In this document: positions 37,794 to 46,939 of the stretch, piece after piece
How the letters are laid out: each line of letters begins with the position of its first letter
Position numbering within the stretch: position 1 is the stretch's first letter
Assembly: GCF_900106535.1 (NCBI RefSeq)
Contig: NZ_FNOH01000001.1
Span: 930,001 to 994,000, forward strand
DNA from: Myxococcus xanthus
GTDB taxonomy: Bacteria > Myxococcota > Myxococcia > Myxococcales > Myxococcaceae
Direction of reading: 5' to 3'
DNA length: 64,000 nt
The notes under the pieces: generated by a model
Seen by the model: the letters and a program-made list of their open reading frames with translations, nothing else
The model's database searches: none
What the model was told of the DNA's origin: nothing
Program-made: the position numbers and the translations under genes

Positions 37794-38072
37794 CTACCGC
37801 TTGTCGCGCTGGTTGACGGCTTCCACCACCTTGACGGTGGCCCGGACCACGGCCTTGACGATGGGCCACCACACCTTGTTCCGGGCCGAGACGCCATCCA
37901 ACTCCGCGGCCTTGTCGGCGGCGGTGAGCACCTTCCGCAGGAACTCCTTCAGGTCCTTGGGGTAGTTCGCGGCGATGAACTCGTCGACGCTGGTGCTGGC
38001 CGGGCTGCCCTCGGACTGGAGGGGGATTCGGGCGTACTCGAGCAGCAGCGCGTGCGCAAGCTGCTGCGCCAC
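37794..38072 (-). CDS. small hypothetical protein downstream of AraC regulator
   Basis: A 92-residue protein if the GTG at 38072 is used; an in-frame ATG at 38132 would overlap the AraC gene by 47 bases. The body (FIAANYPKDLKEFLRKVLTAADKAAELDG) is helical, and the C-terminus (VWWPIVKAVVRATVKVVEAVNQRDKR) is amphipathic with basic ends. I recognise no family. Its position just past the araC-type stop and before a hairpin suggests it is the last gene of that transcript. Confidence 0.55.
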   Translation of the reverse strand: MAQQLAHALLLEYARIPLQSEGSPASTSVDEFIAANYPKDLKEFLRKVLTAADKAAELDGVSARNKVWWPIVKAVVRATVKVVEAVNQRDKR

Positions 38073-38085
38073 AGGTGCGCGGTGC

Positions 38086-38997
38086 TCAGCGGGTCGCACC
38101 GTTGCGGCCCTGCGCCTGGACGCGCGGTCCACGGCGCTGAAGCGAGGACGGCGTGGTGCCGAACATCCGCCGGAAGGTGCGCGTCAGGTGCGCCGCATCC
38201 GAGAAGCCGGCCGCGTGGGCGGCTTCACTCAAGGTGTGGCCCGCGGCGATGGCGCCCGCGGCCCGCTGGAGCCGGAGCCACAGGAGGTAGGGCCGCAGTG
38301 GCACACCGACGGATTCGGTGAACGTGTGCATCAGCCTTCCGGGCGAGAGGCCCGCAACCTGGGCCAGGGCTTCGAGCGATGTGTCTTCCGGCGCGGCCTC
38401 CGCGCGCAGGTGGCACAGCAGCTTGCGCACGCGCGGGTGGAGGTGACGGGGGGCTTCGGGCGTCCCGGAGAGGGTGGCCAGCGTGGACTCCATCCATCCG
38501 CCGACCGCTTCGTGTGTCAGTGCTCCCGCAGTGGGCAGCCCGCCGAGGAGGGCATCGCGCTGCGTCGTCTCGAACAGGCGTATCGGACCGTCGAGCGCGG
38601 CCTGGAGTCGCGCGCCGTCGTCGCTCTCGGGTTCGACGAAGAGGATGATGACCTCGCTGTCTCGTGCGTCGAGCGCGTGGAGAATGTCCGGGCCCACGAG
38701 CACGCCGGCTGCCTGCTCGGCGGTCTTCATGCCTTGCGCGCGGACGGACAGGGTGCCCTGCCGGCACAGCACCAGGTGCATGGCGTGGTGGGCGTGCTTC
38801 GTCGTCGCGTCGCCGGGGCCCCACATCGCCAGAGCGGTGGGCCACACCACCAGGGGCATGTCCGGCCACGGCGCCTGGGGCGCCAGTTCTGGAGGGCGGG
38901 CGAGGAGCATCTGGAAGAGGGGTTGTAGCAGCAGTCCGGTGGGCTTGATGGCACTGGGGGACGGTGCGTGGGCCGTCTTTGCCGCGCGGGGCGGCAC
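38086..38997 (-). CDS. AraC family transcriptional regulator
   Basis: A 303-residue regulator with an N-terminal cupin-like sensor (MHLVLCRQGTLSVRAQG, VLVGPDILHAL) and a C-terminal pair of helix-turn-helix motifs: LEALAQVAGLSPGRLMHTFTESVGVPLRPYLLWLRLQRAAGAIAAGHTLSEAAHAAGFSDAAHLTRTFRRMFGTTPSSLQ. It starts with GTG. It diverges from the MoxR operon with 208 bases between, and lies upstream of the small hypothetical, DoxX-like and aldo/keto reductase genes, which are its nearest possible targets. Confidence 0.9.
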   Translation of the reverse strand: MPPRAAKTAHAPSPSAIKPTGLLLQPLFQMLLARPPELAPQAPWPDMPLVVWPTALAMWGPGDATTKHAHHAMHLVLCRQGTLSVRAQGMKTAEQAAGVLVGPDILHALDARDSEVIILFVEPESDDGARLQAALDGPIRLFETTQRDALLGGLPTAGALTHEAVGGWMESTLATLSGTPEAPRHLHPRVRKLLCHLRAEAAPEDTSLEALAQVAGLSPGRLMHTFTESVGVPLRPYLLWLRLQRAAGAIAAGHTLSEAAHAAGFSDAAHLTRTFRRMFGTTPSSLQRRGPRVQAQGRNGATR

Positions 38998-39205
38998 CTG
39001 GGGCAGTCTCGCGTGAAGGCGGGGCCATGGGCACTTCCTCCGCGGGGATGCTGCGTCGGTGTCCGCGAGGCTCGGGCGGTCCGTGCCAGGCGGCGGAAGG
39101 GGGCGTCAATGCACGACGGGATGCGACCGCTCACACCCGGACCGCGACGGCCGGGCGTCGCGTCGCTTGTGGGGAGTGGGCCGAGTAGTCGACACTCGCC
39201 GCTTC

Positions 39206-40780
39206 ATGGCTGCCAGTGAAGAACGCCGCTTCCAGGCCCTGGTGCTCGCGCCCATCCGGCGTGTGCAGCGGCGCCTCAACGCGGTGGCATGGGCGGAGGC
39301 CGGCATCGTTCCGATGTGGGCCACCGCCACGGCCTGCGTGCTGGCCCGGTTCCTCCTGCGCGGCGCCTTCGTGTGGGCCCTGCCACCGCTTCTGGCGCTG
39401 GGGCTGGGCGCGTGGTTCTTGCGTGCGCGTTCCCGGCGGGTGTCGTTGGAGCAGGCGGCGGTGCTCGCGGACCGGTCGGCGAACGCGGGCGGGCTGCTCC
39501 TCACCCGGCTGGAGCGCCCGGTGGGGGAGTGGGAGCTGGCCGTCAATCAGTTCGCGGGTGGGGTGAAGCCTCCTGACGTGAAGTGGCGGCGCCCGGCCGC
39601 GGCGCTCGCGGGCGCGGTGCTCTTCGCGGTGGCGGGCTTCCTGTTGCCCCTGTCCGCGCCACAAGGCCGCGCCGTGAATGCCGCCGCCGCGGCGAAGGTG
39701 GCCGCGGTCCAGGCGCAGGCGGAGGCGCTCGCCAAGGAAGAGGTGCTGGAGGAGGCCGTCGAGGAGGAGCTGCGGCGGCTGGCCGAGGAAGTCTCCGAGG
39801 GCCGCTTCGACGCCGGAGATTGGGAGGCCGCCGACGCGCTGGAGAAGCGGTTGGCCGAGCAGGCCGCGGAGGCCGCCGCGCAATTGGCCCAGGCCGCGGA
39901 GGCCGCGCGGGCGTTGGAGGATGCGCTAGGCGCCGCGGGAGGCGCCGAGGCCGCCACGCGTGAGCGCGAGGCCTTGGAGCAGGCGCTGATGGCGCTGGGA
40001 GGCGGCAAAGAAGGTGGCTCGTCCGACAGCGCGGACGGAACGGGGGAGGACGGGGTGCCGCACGATTCCGAGAACGGCGAAGCGGCACAGGCGGATGCCA
40101 CGCGCGCGTCCGGACAAGGAACGCAGGGCGCCGAGGGACAGCAGGGCACGGAAGGCTCGCGGAGTGAGCGCTCCGGTGAGGCGCAGAGCGCTGCCCGCGC
40201 GCGGGCCTCCGGTTCACCGGACCAGATTGCCAGCCTGCGCGAGGCGCTGGAGCGCAGGCGTCAGTCGCTGGAGAACCGCTTCGATTCGAACAGCCGCAAC
40301 GGTTCCAATTCGCAGGCCCGTCGCCAGGGTTCTGGCGGCCAGAACTCGGGGCAGGGGCGCCAAGGGCAGGGGCAGTCGGGGCGCGGCGGCGAGGGTGAGG
40401 TGCAATCCGGCGCGGGCGAGGGGCAATCCAACTCGGGCCAGCAGGGGCATGCGAGCCGGGGCGTGCGGAAGGGCGCGGGTGTGTCACGTGGTGGCGGAAG
40501 CCAACCGCTCGTCTTTGGTGACGAGGCGGAGATGAACCCGGAGCGGCTTGCTTTCGAGCCGTTGCCTCCCGGGCAGGGGGGCGACGAGGGCGAGGAACTC
40601 TGGGGCCTCCGGGCCGCGGACCCTCGGCGGCGCGCGGGACCGGCCGGGCCTGGCGGCGCGCAGGGCACCCAGGCGCGGGGGGAGGCGACGGCGGGGCCCG
40701 GTGCGGCGCCGCTGCTTCCCCGCAACCGGGACATGGTGAGGCGGTACTTTGGTGGCGAGTCGTCTGGAAGGGGGCAATGA
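39206..40780 (+). CDS. coiled-coil, low-complexity membrane protein of the MoxR operon
   Basis: A 524-residue protein heading the MoxR-VWA-ABC operon. Hydrophobic segments lie near residues 35-70 (ATACVLARFLLRGAFVWALPPLLALGLGAWFL) and 130-150 (AAALAGAVLFAVAGFLLPL). Residues ~160-260 are an Ala/Glu-rich coiled coil (AEALAKEEVLEEAVEEELRRLAEEV). Residues ~265-425 are a hydrophilic Gly/Ser/Gln-rich stretch (e.g. GGQNSGQGRQGQGQSGRGG), and the tail is Pro/Gly-rich. It resembles the large DUF4175-like partners found beside MoxR genes, but I cannot assign a named family. The next gene starts one base after its stop. Confidence 0.75.
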   Translation: MAASEERRFQALVLAPIRRVQRRLNAVAWAEAGIVPMWATATACVLARFLLRGAFVWALPPLLALGLGAWFLRARSRRVSLEQAAVLADRSANAGGLLLTRLERPVGEWELAVNQFAGGVKPPDVKWRRPAAALAGAVLFAVAGFLLPLSAPQGRAVNAAAAAKVAAVQAQAEALAKEEVLEEAVEEELRRLAEEVSEGRFDAGDWEAADALEKRLAEQAAEAAAQLAQAAEAARALEDALGAAGGAEAATREREALEQALMALGGGKEGGSSDSADGTGEDGVPHDSENGEAAQADATRASGQGTQGAEGQQGTEGSRSERSGEAQSAARARASGSPDQIASLREALERRRQSLENRFDSNSRNGSNSQARRQGSGGQNSGQGRQGQGQSGRGGEGEVQSGAGEGQSNSGQQGHASRGVRKGAGVSRGGGSQPLVFGDEAEMNPERLAFEPLPPGQGGDEGEELWGLRAADPRRRAGPAGPGGAQGTQARGEATAGPGAAPLLPRNRDMVRRYFGGESSGRGQ

Positions 40781-40781
40781 C

Positions 40782-41780
40782 GTGGCAGCGGAGCTTCTCA
40801 GTCCCGCCGAGGCACAGGGAGCGGCGGAGGTGGCGGCCCGGCTCAAGGACGGGCTGAACACCGTCATGCTGGACCAGGAATCCGTCGTCGAGCAGGTGGT
40901 GGTGGCGGTGCTCGCACGCGGGCACGTCCTGCTGGAGGGCCTGCCTGGCCTGGGCAAGACGGAGCTGTGCAAGGCGCTGGCGCGGCTGCTGTCGCTGCCC
41001 TTCCGCCGCATCCAATTCACTCCCGACCTGCTACCCGGCGACATCACGGGTACCTACGTGCTGGAAGGCGATGGCCGCCGCGACTTCGTCTTCCGCGAGG
41101 GCCCGCTCTTCGCCAGCCTGGTGCTGGCGGACGAAATCAACCGCTCCAGTCCGAAGACGCAGTCCGCGCTGCTGGAGGCCATGCAGGAGCGCAGCGTCAC
41201 CGTGCTGGGGCAGACGCGGCCGTTGCCGGACCCCTTCTTCGTGCTCGCCACGCAGAACCCCATCGAGCTGGAGGGCACCTATCCGCTGCCCGAGGCGCAG
41301 CTCGACCGGTTCCTCTTCCGCATCCAGGTGCCCCCGGTGGGCGCGAAGACGCTGCGCGCGCTGCTCACCACGCGCGTGCGTGGCGCGCCGCCGGAGCTGT
41401 CGCCGGTGCTGGACGCGGAGGGCCTGGGCCGCCTCTTCGCCGCCGCGGACCGCGTGCACCTGCCGGGCCCCGTGGCGGACTTCATCGGCCGGTTGGTGGA
41501 GGCCTCAGACCCACGCCAACCGTCGGCGCCCGATGCCGTGCGCCGCTTCGTCCGTTATGGCGCCAGTCCTCGTGCGGCGCTCGCGCTCGCCGCCGCCGGG
41601 CGCGCGCTGGCGTTGCTGCAAGGCAGGCCCAACGTGGGCTTCGATGACGTGGTGGCCGCCGCGCCTTCCGCCCTCAATCACCGGTTGGTGCTCGCCTACG
41701 AGGCCTCGCTGGAGAAGGTCAGCGCGGCGGACGTGGTGCGCGCGCTGCTCCAGGCCGTCCCCGAGGTGCCGCGTGCGTAG
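40782..41780 (+). CDS. MoxR family AAA+ ATPase
   Basis: A 332-residue AAA+ chaperone-like ATPase. Walker A is GLPGLGKT (53-60), Walker B is LVLADEIN, sensor 1 is ATQNPIELEGTYPLPEAQLDRFLF, and the lid region follows (YGASPRAALAL). MoxR proteins work with von Willebrand A (VWA) proteins to activate or assemble complexes, and two VWA genes are in this operon. The GTG start is one base past the upstream stop, with GGGGG ahead; an in-frame ATG at 40749 is an alternative. The stop overlaps the next start. Confidence 0.92.
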   Translation: MAAELLSPAEAQGAAEVAARLKDGLNTVMLDQESVVEQVVVAVLARGHVLLEGLPGLGKTELCKALARLLSLPFRRIQFTPDLLPGDITGTYVLEGDGRRDFVFREGPLFASLVLADEINRSSPKTQSALLEAMQERSVTVLGQTRPLPDPFFVLATQNPIELEGTYPLPEAQLDRFLFRIQVPPVGAKTLRALLTTRVRGAPPELSPVLDAEGLGRLFAAADRVHLPGPVADFIGRLVEASDPRQPSAPDAVRRFVRYGASPRAALALAAAGRALALLQGRPNVGFDDVVAAAPSALNHRLVLAYEASLEKVSAADVVRALLQAVPEVPRA

Positions 41781-43527
41781 CGCGGTACTGACCGCGAGTG
41801 TCCTGCTCTGCGCCCTGGGAGGCTCACGGGCCTTCGCCACATCGCTCGCGGACGAGGCCGCGCCGACGGGCTACGGGTATCGCGATGCTTCTGGAACCAT
41901 TGAGACGCGGATCCACGGCGACCTGCGCGTCTCCATCCGGACCAGCGCGCTGAAGCCGGAGCGCGGCTACACCCCCATCGATGTCGTGCTCCAGAACACG
42001 GGGCTCGTGCCCCTCCAGGTCCGTCTGACCTTCCAGGGACATTCGAACTCGGCGCCGCGAACCTCCGAGCGCTCCGTGGAGGTGCCGCCGCAACGGCGGC
42101 TCGTCACCTGGCTGCCGGTGCCAGCGACCGTTCAGGCGGGGAGCATCCAGGTGGAGTCGCCCGGCCTGACTTCGCTGCCGCTTCCTGCCCACACCCCCGT
42201 CTATGTGGAGCGTTCCTCGGGCGGGACGGTGCTGGTGCTGGGGACGCTCAAGGACTTCGACGACACGTCGGGGGTGCCTCGGGTGGAGGCGACCGGCAGC
42301 CCGCTGTTCGCCGTGCGCACCGTTGACCCGCGCGATGCGCCCCGGGAGCTGTCCTCCTACGTGGGCTACTCCGTGGTGATGGTGCCGGGAGACCTGGCTT
42401 CCGTGCCCGCGGATGTCTGGGCCGTGCTGGAGTCCTACGTCCTCTCGGGAGGACGGCTCGTCCTGCCGCAGGTGTCGAGCAGCCTGACGGAGCATCTGCC
42501 GCTGTTCACCGCGGAAGGCTCCAGGGATGCCGTGCCGTATGGCTTTGGGCGGGTGCGGCTGTGTGGCGCCGCGCTCGAATGCGGACAGGCCTTGAACGCG
42601 ATGCTGGGGGAGTCCATCCCAGGGCCCGTGAATCCCGCGGGGGCCGCGCCTCGGTGGGAGCGAAGCAACCTGCTCGCCGGGGGCATCACGCCGCTGCTGG
42701 ACCATGCCAACACGCCCGTGGGGCGGTTCCTGCTGCTCATCTTCGCCTTCGTGCTGGCGGTGGGGCCGGGCGGGCTGATGCTGGCGCGGCGCCGAGGGCC
42801 GGTGGCGGTGCTCGTGGCGGTGCCCCTGGTGTCGGTCCTCACCTGTGTGGCGCTCGTGACCTGGTCGGTGCTCGTGGATGGTTTCGCCGTGCACTCCGCG
42901 CGCTACAGCCTCACGTGGCTGGACGCGGAGCGCTCGCGCGCGGTGACGCTCGGCGTCTCCGCCTGGTACGCCAACGTGTCTTCGGGGCCGGTGCGCTTCC
43001 CGGCGACGAGCGCGCTGCTGGCACCGGACAACGCCGACGAGATGCTGGCGGACCTGGACTGGACGAATGGCCTGACGGTGACGCATGGCTTCCTGCCGCC
43101 ACGGACCTACCGTGAGTGGGGCGAGGTGGCCGTGCTGCCTTCTCGCGCGCGGCTCGTCGTCCGGCGGGAGGGCGGCACCGTGCGCGTCCAGAACGCGCTG
43201 GGGGCGCGGCTGGTGCAGGGCTACGTCCGGGTGGGGAGCCAGAGCTACGCGTTGCCCGCGCTGGAGGATGGCGCGGAAGGGACGCTGGGCGAACCGCTGC
43301 CCGCGGGCGCGACGCCGGTGAGCCAGTTGGTGTCCAGCGTGGGGGGGCCGTCGCTCGCCGAGGGACGTCTGTCAGGGGGCGAGGTGAACTTCCGCGCTCC
43401 GCTTCCGGAGGGTGGCTTCATCGCGCGCCTGGAGGGCTTGGGGCCGGCGCCCTCGTCCGCCGTTGACGTGGAGCTGGAGGCCGGCATGCACCTGGTGCGA
43501 GGCCAGTCGGAAGGGGGGCGGCCATGA
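41773..43527 (+). CDS. exported membrane protein of the MoxR operon
   Basis: A 584-residue protein that starts GTG, overlapping the moxR stop by eight bases. It has a signal peptide (VRSAVLTASVLLCALGGSRAFA), a beta-rich domain, then GGTVLVLGTLKDFDDT...YSVVMVPGDLASVPADVWAVLESYVLSGGRLVLPQV, which resembles a class I glutamine-amidotransferase-like fold without an obvious catalytic Cys. Two helices lie near residues 315-375, and the rest is periplasmic or cytosolic beta-rich. It overlaps the ABC ATPase start by four bases (ATGA). No named family; position suggests a periplasmic partner of the ABC/VWA machinery. Confidence 0.75.
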   Translation: MRSAVLTASVLLCALGGSRAFATSLADEAAPTGYGYRDASGTIETRIHGDLRVSIRTSALKPERGYTPIDVVLQNTGLVPLQVRLTFQGHSNSAPRTSERSVEVPPQRRLVTWLPVPATVQAGSIQVESPGLTSLPLPAHTPVYVERSSGGTVLVLGTLKDFDDTSGVPRVEATGSPLFAVRTVDPRDAPRELSSYVGYSVVMVPGDLASVPADVWAVLESYVLSGGRLVLPQVSSSLTEHLPLFTAEGSRDAVPYGFGRVRLCGAALECGQALNAMLGESIPGPVNPAGAAPRWERSNLLAGGITPLLDHANTPVGRFLLLIFAFVLAVGPGGLMLARRRGPVAVLVAVPLVSVLTCVALVTWSVLVDGFAVHSARYSLTWLDAERSRAVTLGVSAWYANVSSGPVRFPATSALLAPDNADEMLADLDWTNGLTVTHGFLPPRTYREWGEVAVLPSRARLVVRREGGTVRVQNALGARLVQGYVRVGSQSYALPALEDGAEGTLGEPLPAGATPVSQLVSSVGGPSLAEGRLSGGEVNFRAPLPEGGFIARLEGLGPAPSSAVDVELEAGMHLVRGQSEGGRP

Positions 43528-44510
43528 GCCTGCTGGAGGTGAAGGGACTGCGGCGCGACTACGGGGCGCTGCGCGCGGTGGATGACGTGTCGTTCTCCTT
43601 GGAGGCCGGCAGCATCCTGGGCTTCATCGGGCCCAACGGCGCGGGCAAGAGCACTACGCTGCGCATCCTGGCCACGCTGGATGTGCCCACGTCGGGCGAG
43701 GTGCTACTGGACGGACACTCGTTGGTGGATTCGCCGGACCGGGCGCGTCCGCTCATCGGCTACATGCCGGACCGGTACGGCACCTATGACGACGTCACCG
43801 TCTTCGAGTTCCTGGACTTCTTCGCGCGCGCCTATGGACTGAAGGGCGCGGCGCGCCGGCAGCGGGTGGAGTCGGTGATGGCGTTCACCGGACTCACGCC
43901 CCTGGCGGACCGGCTCACCACCGCGTTGTCCAAGGGCATGCGGCAGCGCGTGGCGCTGGGGCGCACGTTGCTGCACGACCCGTCGCTGCTGCTGCTGGAC
44001 GAGCCCGCGGACGGGTTGGACCCGCGCGCCCGTATCGAGCTGCGCGAGCTGTTGCGCGCCCTGGCGGACCAGGGCAAGGCGGTCATCATCTCCAGCCACA
44101 TCCTCACGGAGCTGGCGGAGATCTGCGACACCTGCGCCATCATCGAGCAGGGGCGTCTACTGGCCACCGGCAAGGTGGCGGACCTGCTCCAGCAGCAGGA
44201 GGTGGGCGCGGCGGTGACGCCCGAGCTGACGGTGCGGCTGGCCGTGGGCGACGCGGGCAACGCCGTCTGGGAGCGCGCGGAGCGGGTGCTCCTCGAGCAG
44301 CCGCGCGTGAAGCGGGTGGCGCGGGAGGGCGAGGCGCTGCGCGTGCGCCTGGAGCTGGATGCGGGCGCGGGCCCTGCGCAGGTGGACGCGGCGGCGGCGG
44401 TGCTGCTGGCGGCGCTGGTGGCCGCGGGGCTTCCCGTGTGCGCCTTCAGCGCGCGGGAGCGGAACCTCGAGGATGCCTTCATGACGGTGACGAAGGGGAG
44501 GGTGGCGTGA
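43524..44510 (+). CDS. ABC transporter ATP-binding protein
   Basis: A 328-residue cytoplasmic ATPase of an ABC-2-type exporter. Walker A is GPNGAGKST (36-44), the signature is LSKGMRQRVALGRTLLHDP, Walker B is LLLLDEPADGLDP, and the H-loop is ISSHILTEL. The last ~90 residues form a C-terminal domain typical of ABC-2 exporters of the NatA/CcmA/GldA kind. The stop overlaps the permease start (GTGA), so they form one transporter. Substrate unknown. Confidence 0.92.
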   Translation: MSLLEVKGLRRDYGALRAVDDVSFSLEAGSILGFIGPNGAGKSTTLRILATLDVPTSGEVLLDGHSLVDSPDRARPLIGYMPDRYGTYDDVTVFEFLDFFARAYGLKGAARRQRVESVMAFTGLTPLADRLTTALSKGMRQRVALGRTLLHDPSLLLLDEPADGLDPRARIELRELLRALADQGKAVIISSHILTELAEICDTCAIIEQGRLLATGKVADLLQQQEVGAAVTPELTVRLAVGDAGNAVWERAERVLLEQPRVKRVAREGEALRVRLELDAGAGPAQVDAAAAVLLAALVAAGLPVCAFSARERNLEDAFMTVTKGRVA

Positions 44511-46036
44511 GCGCGCCCATGGATACGGCGATGAGCCCTCCGGCCCCGGAGCCGATGGCTTCGGGCGGCGGCCAGGTCGCGGGCGCGGAGCCCTGGTCGC
44601 AGCGGTGGGGGGACCGGCTCAACCCGCTGGTGGTGAAGGAGCTCCGCCAGGGACTGCGCACGCGCGTCTTCTGGGTGTGCTTCGGGTTGATGCTGCTGGC
44701 GTGCCTGGCGGTGGCGCTGGTGGCCTACGTGGACACGCGCGAGGGCGCCTACGCGCGGCGCGGCCAGGGTTACTTCTTCTCCTTCTTCGTCTGCCTGGGC
44801 GTCGCGCACTTCTTCGTCATCCCGTACAGCGCCTACCGCTCGCTGGCGCGTGAGCGCGAGGACGAGACGTGGGTGTTGCTGGTGCTCACTGGCCTGGGGC
44901 CGCGCCGCATCCTCCGGGGCAAGGTGGCGTCGTTCCTCGTGCAGGCGGCCCTGTATGCCTCCGCGGCGGGGCCCTTCCTCCTCTTCAGCTACTTCCTCAA
45001 TGGCATCACGCTGCCCACGATTCTGGTGGTGCTGGCGCTGGGCGGCGCGTGGCTCGTCTTCCTCACGGTGGCCAGCGTGTGCGCGGCGACGCTGGCCGAC
45101 GGCCGCATGGGGCGTGCCTTCGTCCACTTCGGACTGCTGGGCGCACTGGGCCTGGCGCTGGTGCAGGGACTGGGCGCGGCCTATGCGATATCGGAGATGG
45201 GAGACCGGTTCCTGAATGATGTGGAGTTCCTCTATCTGGTGGGCACCGCGCTGATGCTGATGCTCATGGACGGCTGGCTGCTCTTCGAGGCTGCCGCGTC
45301 CCGGCTGTCCCTGCCCACGGAGGACTACACGCGGGGACCGCGTCGCGCGGTGGGAGTGCAGGTGCTGGTGGGCATGCTCGCCGGCTGTGCCATCTGGTGG
45401 CTGACGGGGCGTAAGCACAGTGTTCCGGAGATGTTCTCGCTCCTGGGCGGCGTCCACCTGCTGGGCGTGGGCATGTTCGTGGTCGCGGACGTGGATGGTC
45501 AGGCGCGCCCGCTGCGCGCGACCACCCGGCCCTGGTCCGTGTTGCGGCCCGGCGCGCTGCGGGGCTTCCGCTGGATGGTGTTCCTGCTGGGGGCCTGGAG
45601 CGCGCTGTTCTGGGGCTTGCAGGTGGGGTCCTCGGACCTGCCGCTGAAGGGCCTCTCCCTGCGGATGGCCACCCTGGCATTGCCGGCGTATGGCGTGCTC
45701 TTCCTGTCGCTGGCGGTGTGGTTGGGGCGGAAGGTGCGCCCGGACCGGCTGGCCACGCCCGTGGCGGTGCGCTTGATGTTCGTGGCTTCCGTGGCGCTGG
45801 CCTCGGCGCTGCCTCCGTTGGTGGCGGTGTTGATGGGATTCGATGGGGATGACCCCATCCTCAACCTCTTCAACCCCGTGGTGGGCATCGCGAACTTCGC
45901 CACGTATGACTACGGGGCGTCCGGGCCGAAGATGTCCTGGGACTTGCTGGGCGCGGTCGTGGGCCTGGCGCTGGTGGCCGCCTACGGGACGGACCGGATG
46001 CTCGTGGCGCGTGAGCGGCGGGCCCACACGTCGTGA
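44507..46036 (+). CDS. ABC-2-type transporter permease
   Basis: A 509-residue inner-membrane protein with an amphipathic N-terminus (RLNPLVVKELRQGLRTRVFWVCFGL) typical of ABC-2 permeases, and about 11-12 helices, for example VCFGLMLLACLAVALVAYV, FVCLGVAHFFVIPY and ILVVLALGGAWLVFLTVASVC. It starts GTG within the ATPase stop, or ATG at 44519. The stop overlaps the DUF58 start (GTGA). Placing an ABC exporter among MoxR, DUF58 and VWA genes recalls gliding-associated GldF-type contexts, but no specific match is claimed. Confidence 0.88.
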   Translation: MSAPMDTAMSPPAPEPMASGGGQVAGAEPWSQRWGDRLNPLVVKELRQGLRTRVFWVCFGLMLLACLAVALVAYVDTREGAYARRGQGYFFSFFVCLGVAHFFVIPYSAYRSLAREREDETWVLLVLTGLGPRRILRGKVASFLVQAALYASAAGPFLLFSYFLNGITLPTILVVLALGGAWLVFLTVASVCAATLADGRMGRAFVHFGLLGALGLALVQGLGAAYAISEMGDRFLNDVEFLYLVGTALMLMLMDGWLLFEAAASRLSLPTEDYTRGPRRAVGVQVLVGMLAGCAIWWLTGRKHSVPEMFSLLGGVHLLGVGMFVVADVDGQARPLRATTRPWSVLRPGALRGFRWMVFLLGAWSALFWGLQVGSSDLPLKGLSLRMATLALPAYGVLFLSLAVWLGRKVRPDRLATPVAVRLMFVASVALASALPPLVAVLMGFDGDDPILNLFNPVVGIANFATYDYGASGPKMSWDLLGAVVGLALVAAYGTDRMLVARERRAHTS

Positions 46037-46893
46037 GCGAGCGGATGGACGCAGCCGCCGTCGCGCGGCTTGTTCCGGGGCTGGCCCTGGCGCTGCCCCG
46101 GGGGCCCCACCGGGGGCTCGTGGGGGAGGTCCGTGCCACGTCCGCGGGCAGCGCGCTGGAGCTGCATGACTTCCGTGCGTACCAGCCCGGGGATGACCTG
46201 CGGCAGGTGGACTGGAACGCGGTGGCACGCACGGGGGAGCTCGTGCTGCGTATCCGCCAGGACGAGGTGTCGCCGCGCGTGGAGGTCGTGCTGGATGGCT
46301 CGCGCTCCATGGCGCTGTCCTCGCGCAAGGCCGCTTGCGCGCGGGAAGTGGCGCTGCTGACGGCGGAGGTGGCGGCGCGGCAGGGACTGACACCGACGTT
46401 GCTGGTGGCCGGTGCCCGGCCGGAGCGTGCTCAGGGACAGGCGTGCCGGGCGGCCTTGGAAGCGGCGGACTTCGACGCGCGGGACGGGCTGCCGGAGTCG
46501 CTGGGGCGCCTGCCGCCGCTGCGGCCGTGTGGGCTGCGCGTGGTGGTGAGTGACTTCCTCTTCGAAGCGGACCTGCCGGCGATGTGCGCGCGGCTGGCGC
46601 GTGGCGCGTCGGGCCTCTTCCTGGCGCAGGTGCTGGACGCCGAGGACCTGGACCCCGCGGGTGGAGATGGCGCCCGGCTGGTGGATTCAGAGAGCGGCGC
46701 GGCGCTGGAGGAATTGCTGACGGATGAGGTGCTGGCCGTGTACACGCGCCGCTTCGCGGAGCATCAGCGCGGCTTGAGGGGCGCGGCCTTGCGTGCTCGC
46801 GGGGCGCTGCTCACCGCTCGGGCTCAGGACGGGCTGGGCGCGTTGGTGGCGGGGCCGCTGCGGCCTCTGTTCCTCGCGGCGGGTGCGTCGTGA
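46033..46893 (+). CDS. DUF58 family protein
   Basis: A 286-residue protein whose DUF58 signature is LHDFRAYQPGDDLRQVDWNAVARTGELVLRIRQDE. A VWA-like half follows (VEVVLDGSRSMALS, with a DxSxS-type metal motif). DUF58 proteins occur beside MoxR genes across bacteria and are thought to work with them, but their biochemistry is poorly known. Unlike many relatives there is no N-terminal transmembrane pair, so this one appears soluble. It starts GTG overlapping the permease stop; the BatA-like gene starts 46 bases after its stop. Confidence 0.88.
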   Translation: MSERMDAAAVARLVPGLALALPRGPHRGLVGEVRATSAGSALELHDFRAYQPGDDLRQVDWNAVARTGELVLRIRQDEVSPRVEVVLDGSRSMALSSRKAACAREVALLTAEVAARQGLTPTLLVAGARPERAQGQACRAALEAADFDARDGLPESLGRLPPLRPCGLRVVVSDFLFEADLPAMCARLARGASGLFLAQVLDAEDLDPAGGDGARLVDSESGAALEELLTDEVLAVYTRRFAEHQRGLRGAALRARGALLTARAQDGLGALVAGPLRPLFLAAGAS

Positions 46894-46939
46894 GGGGGCG
46901 CTGGGTAGCGGGCAGGGAGCGCATCGCGGGAGGTGACGC

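Noticed and set aside
43832-46393. 853-codon minus-strand open frame opposite the ABC genes
   Set aside because: Antisense to the ABC ATPase and permease, which have all expected motifs; no domain on this strand.
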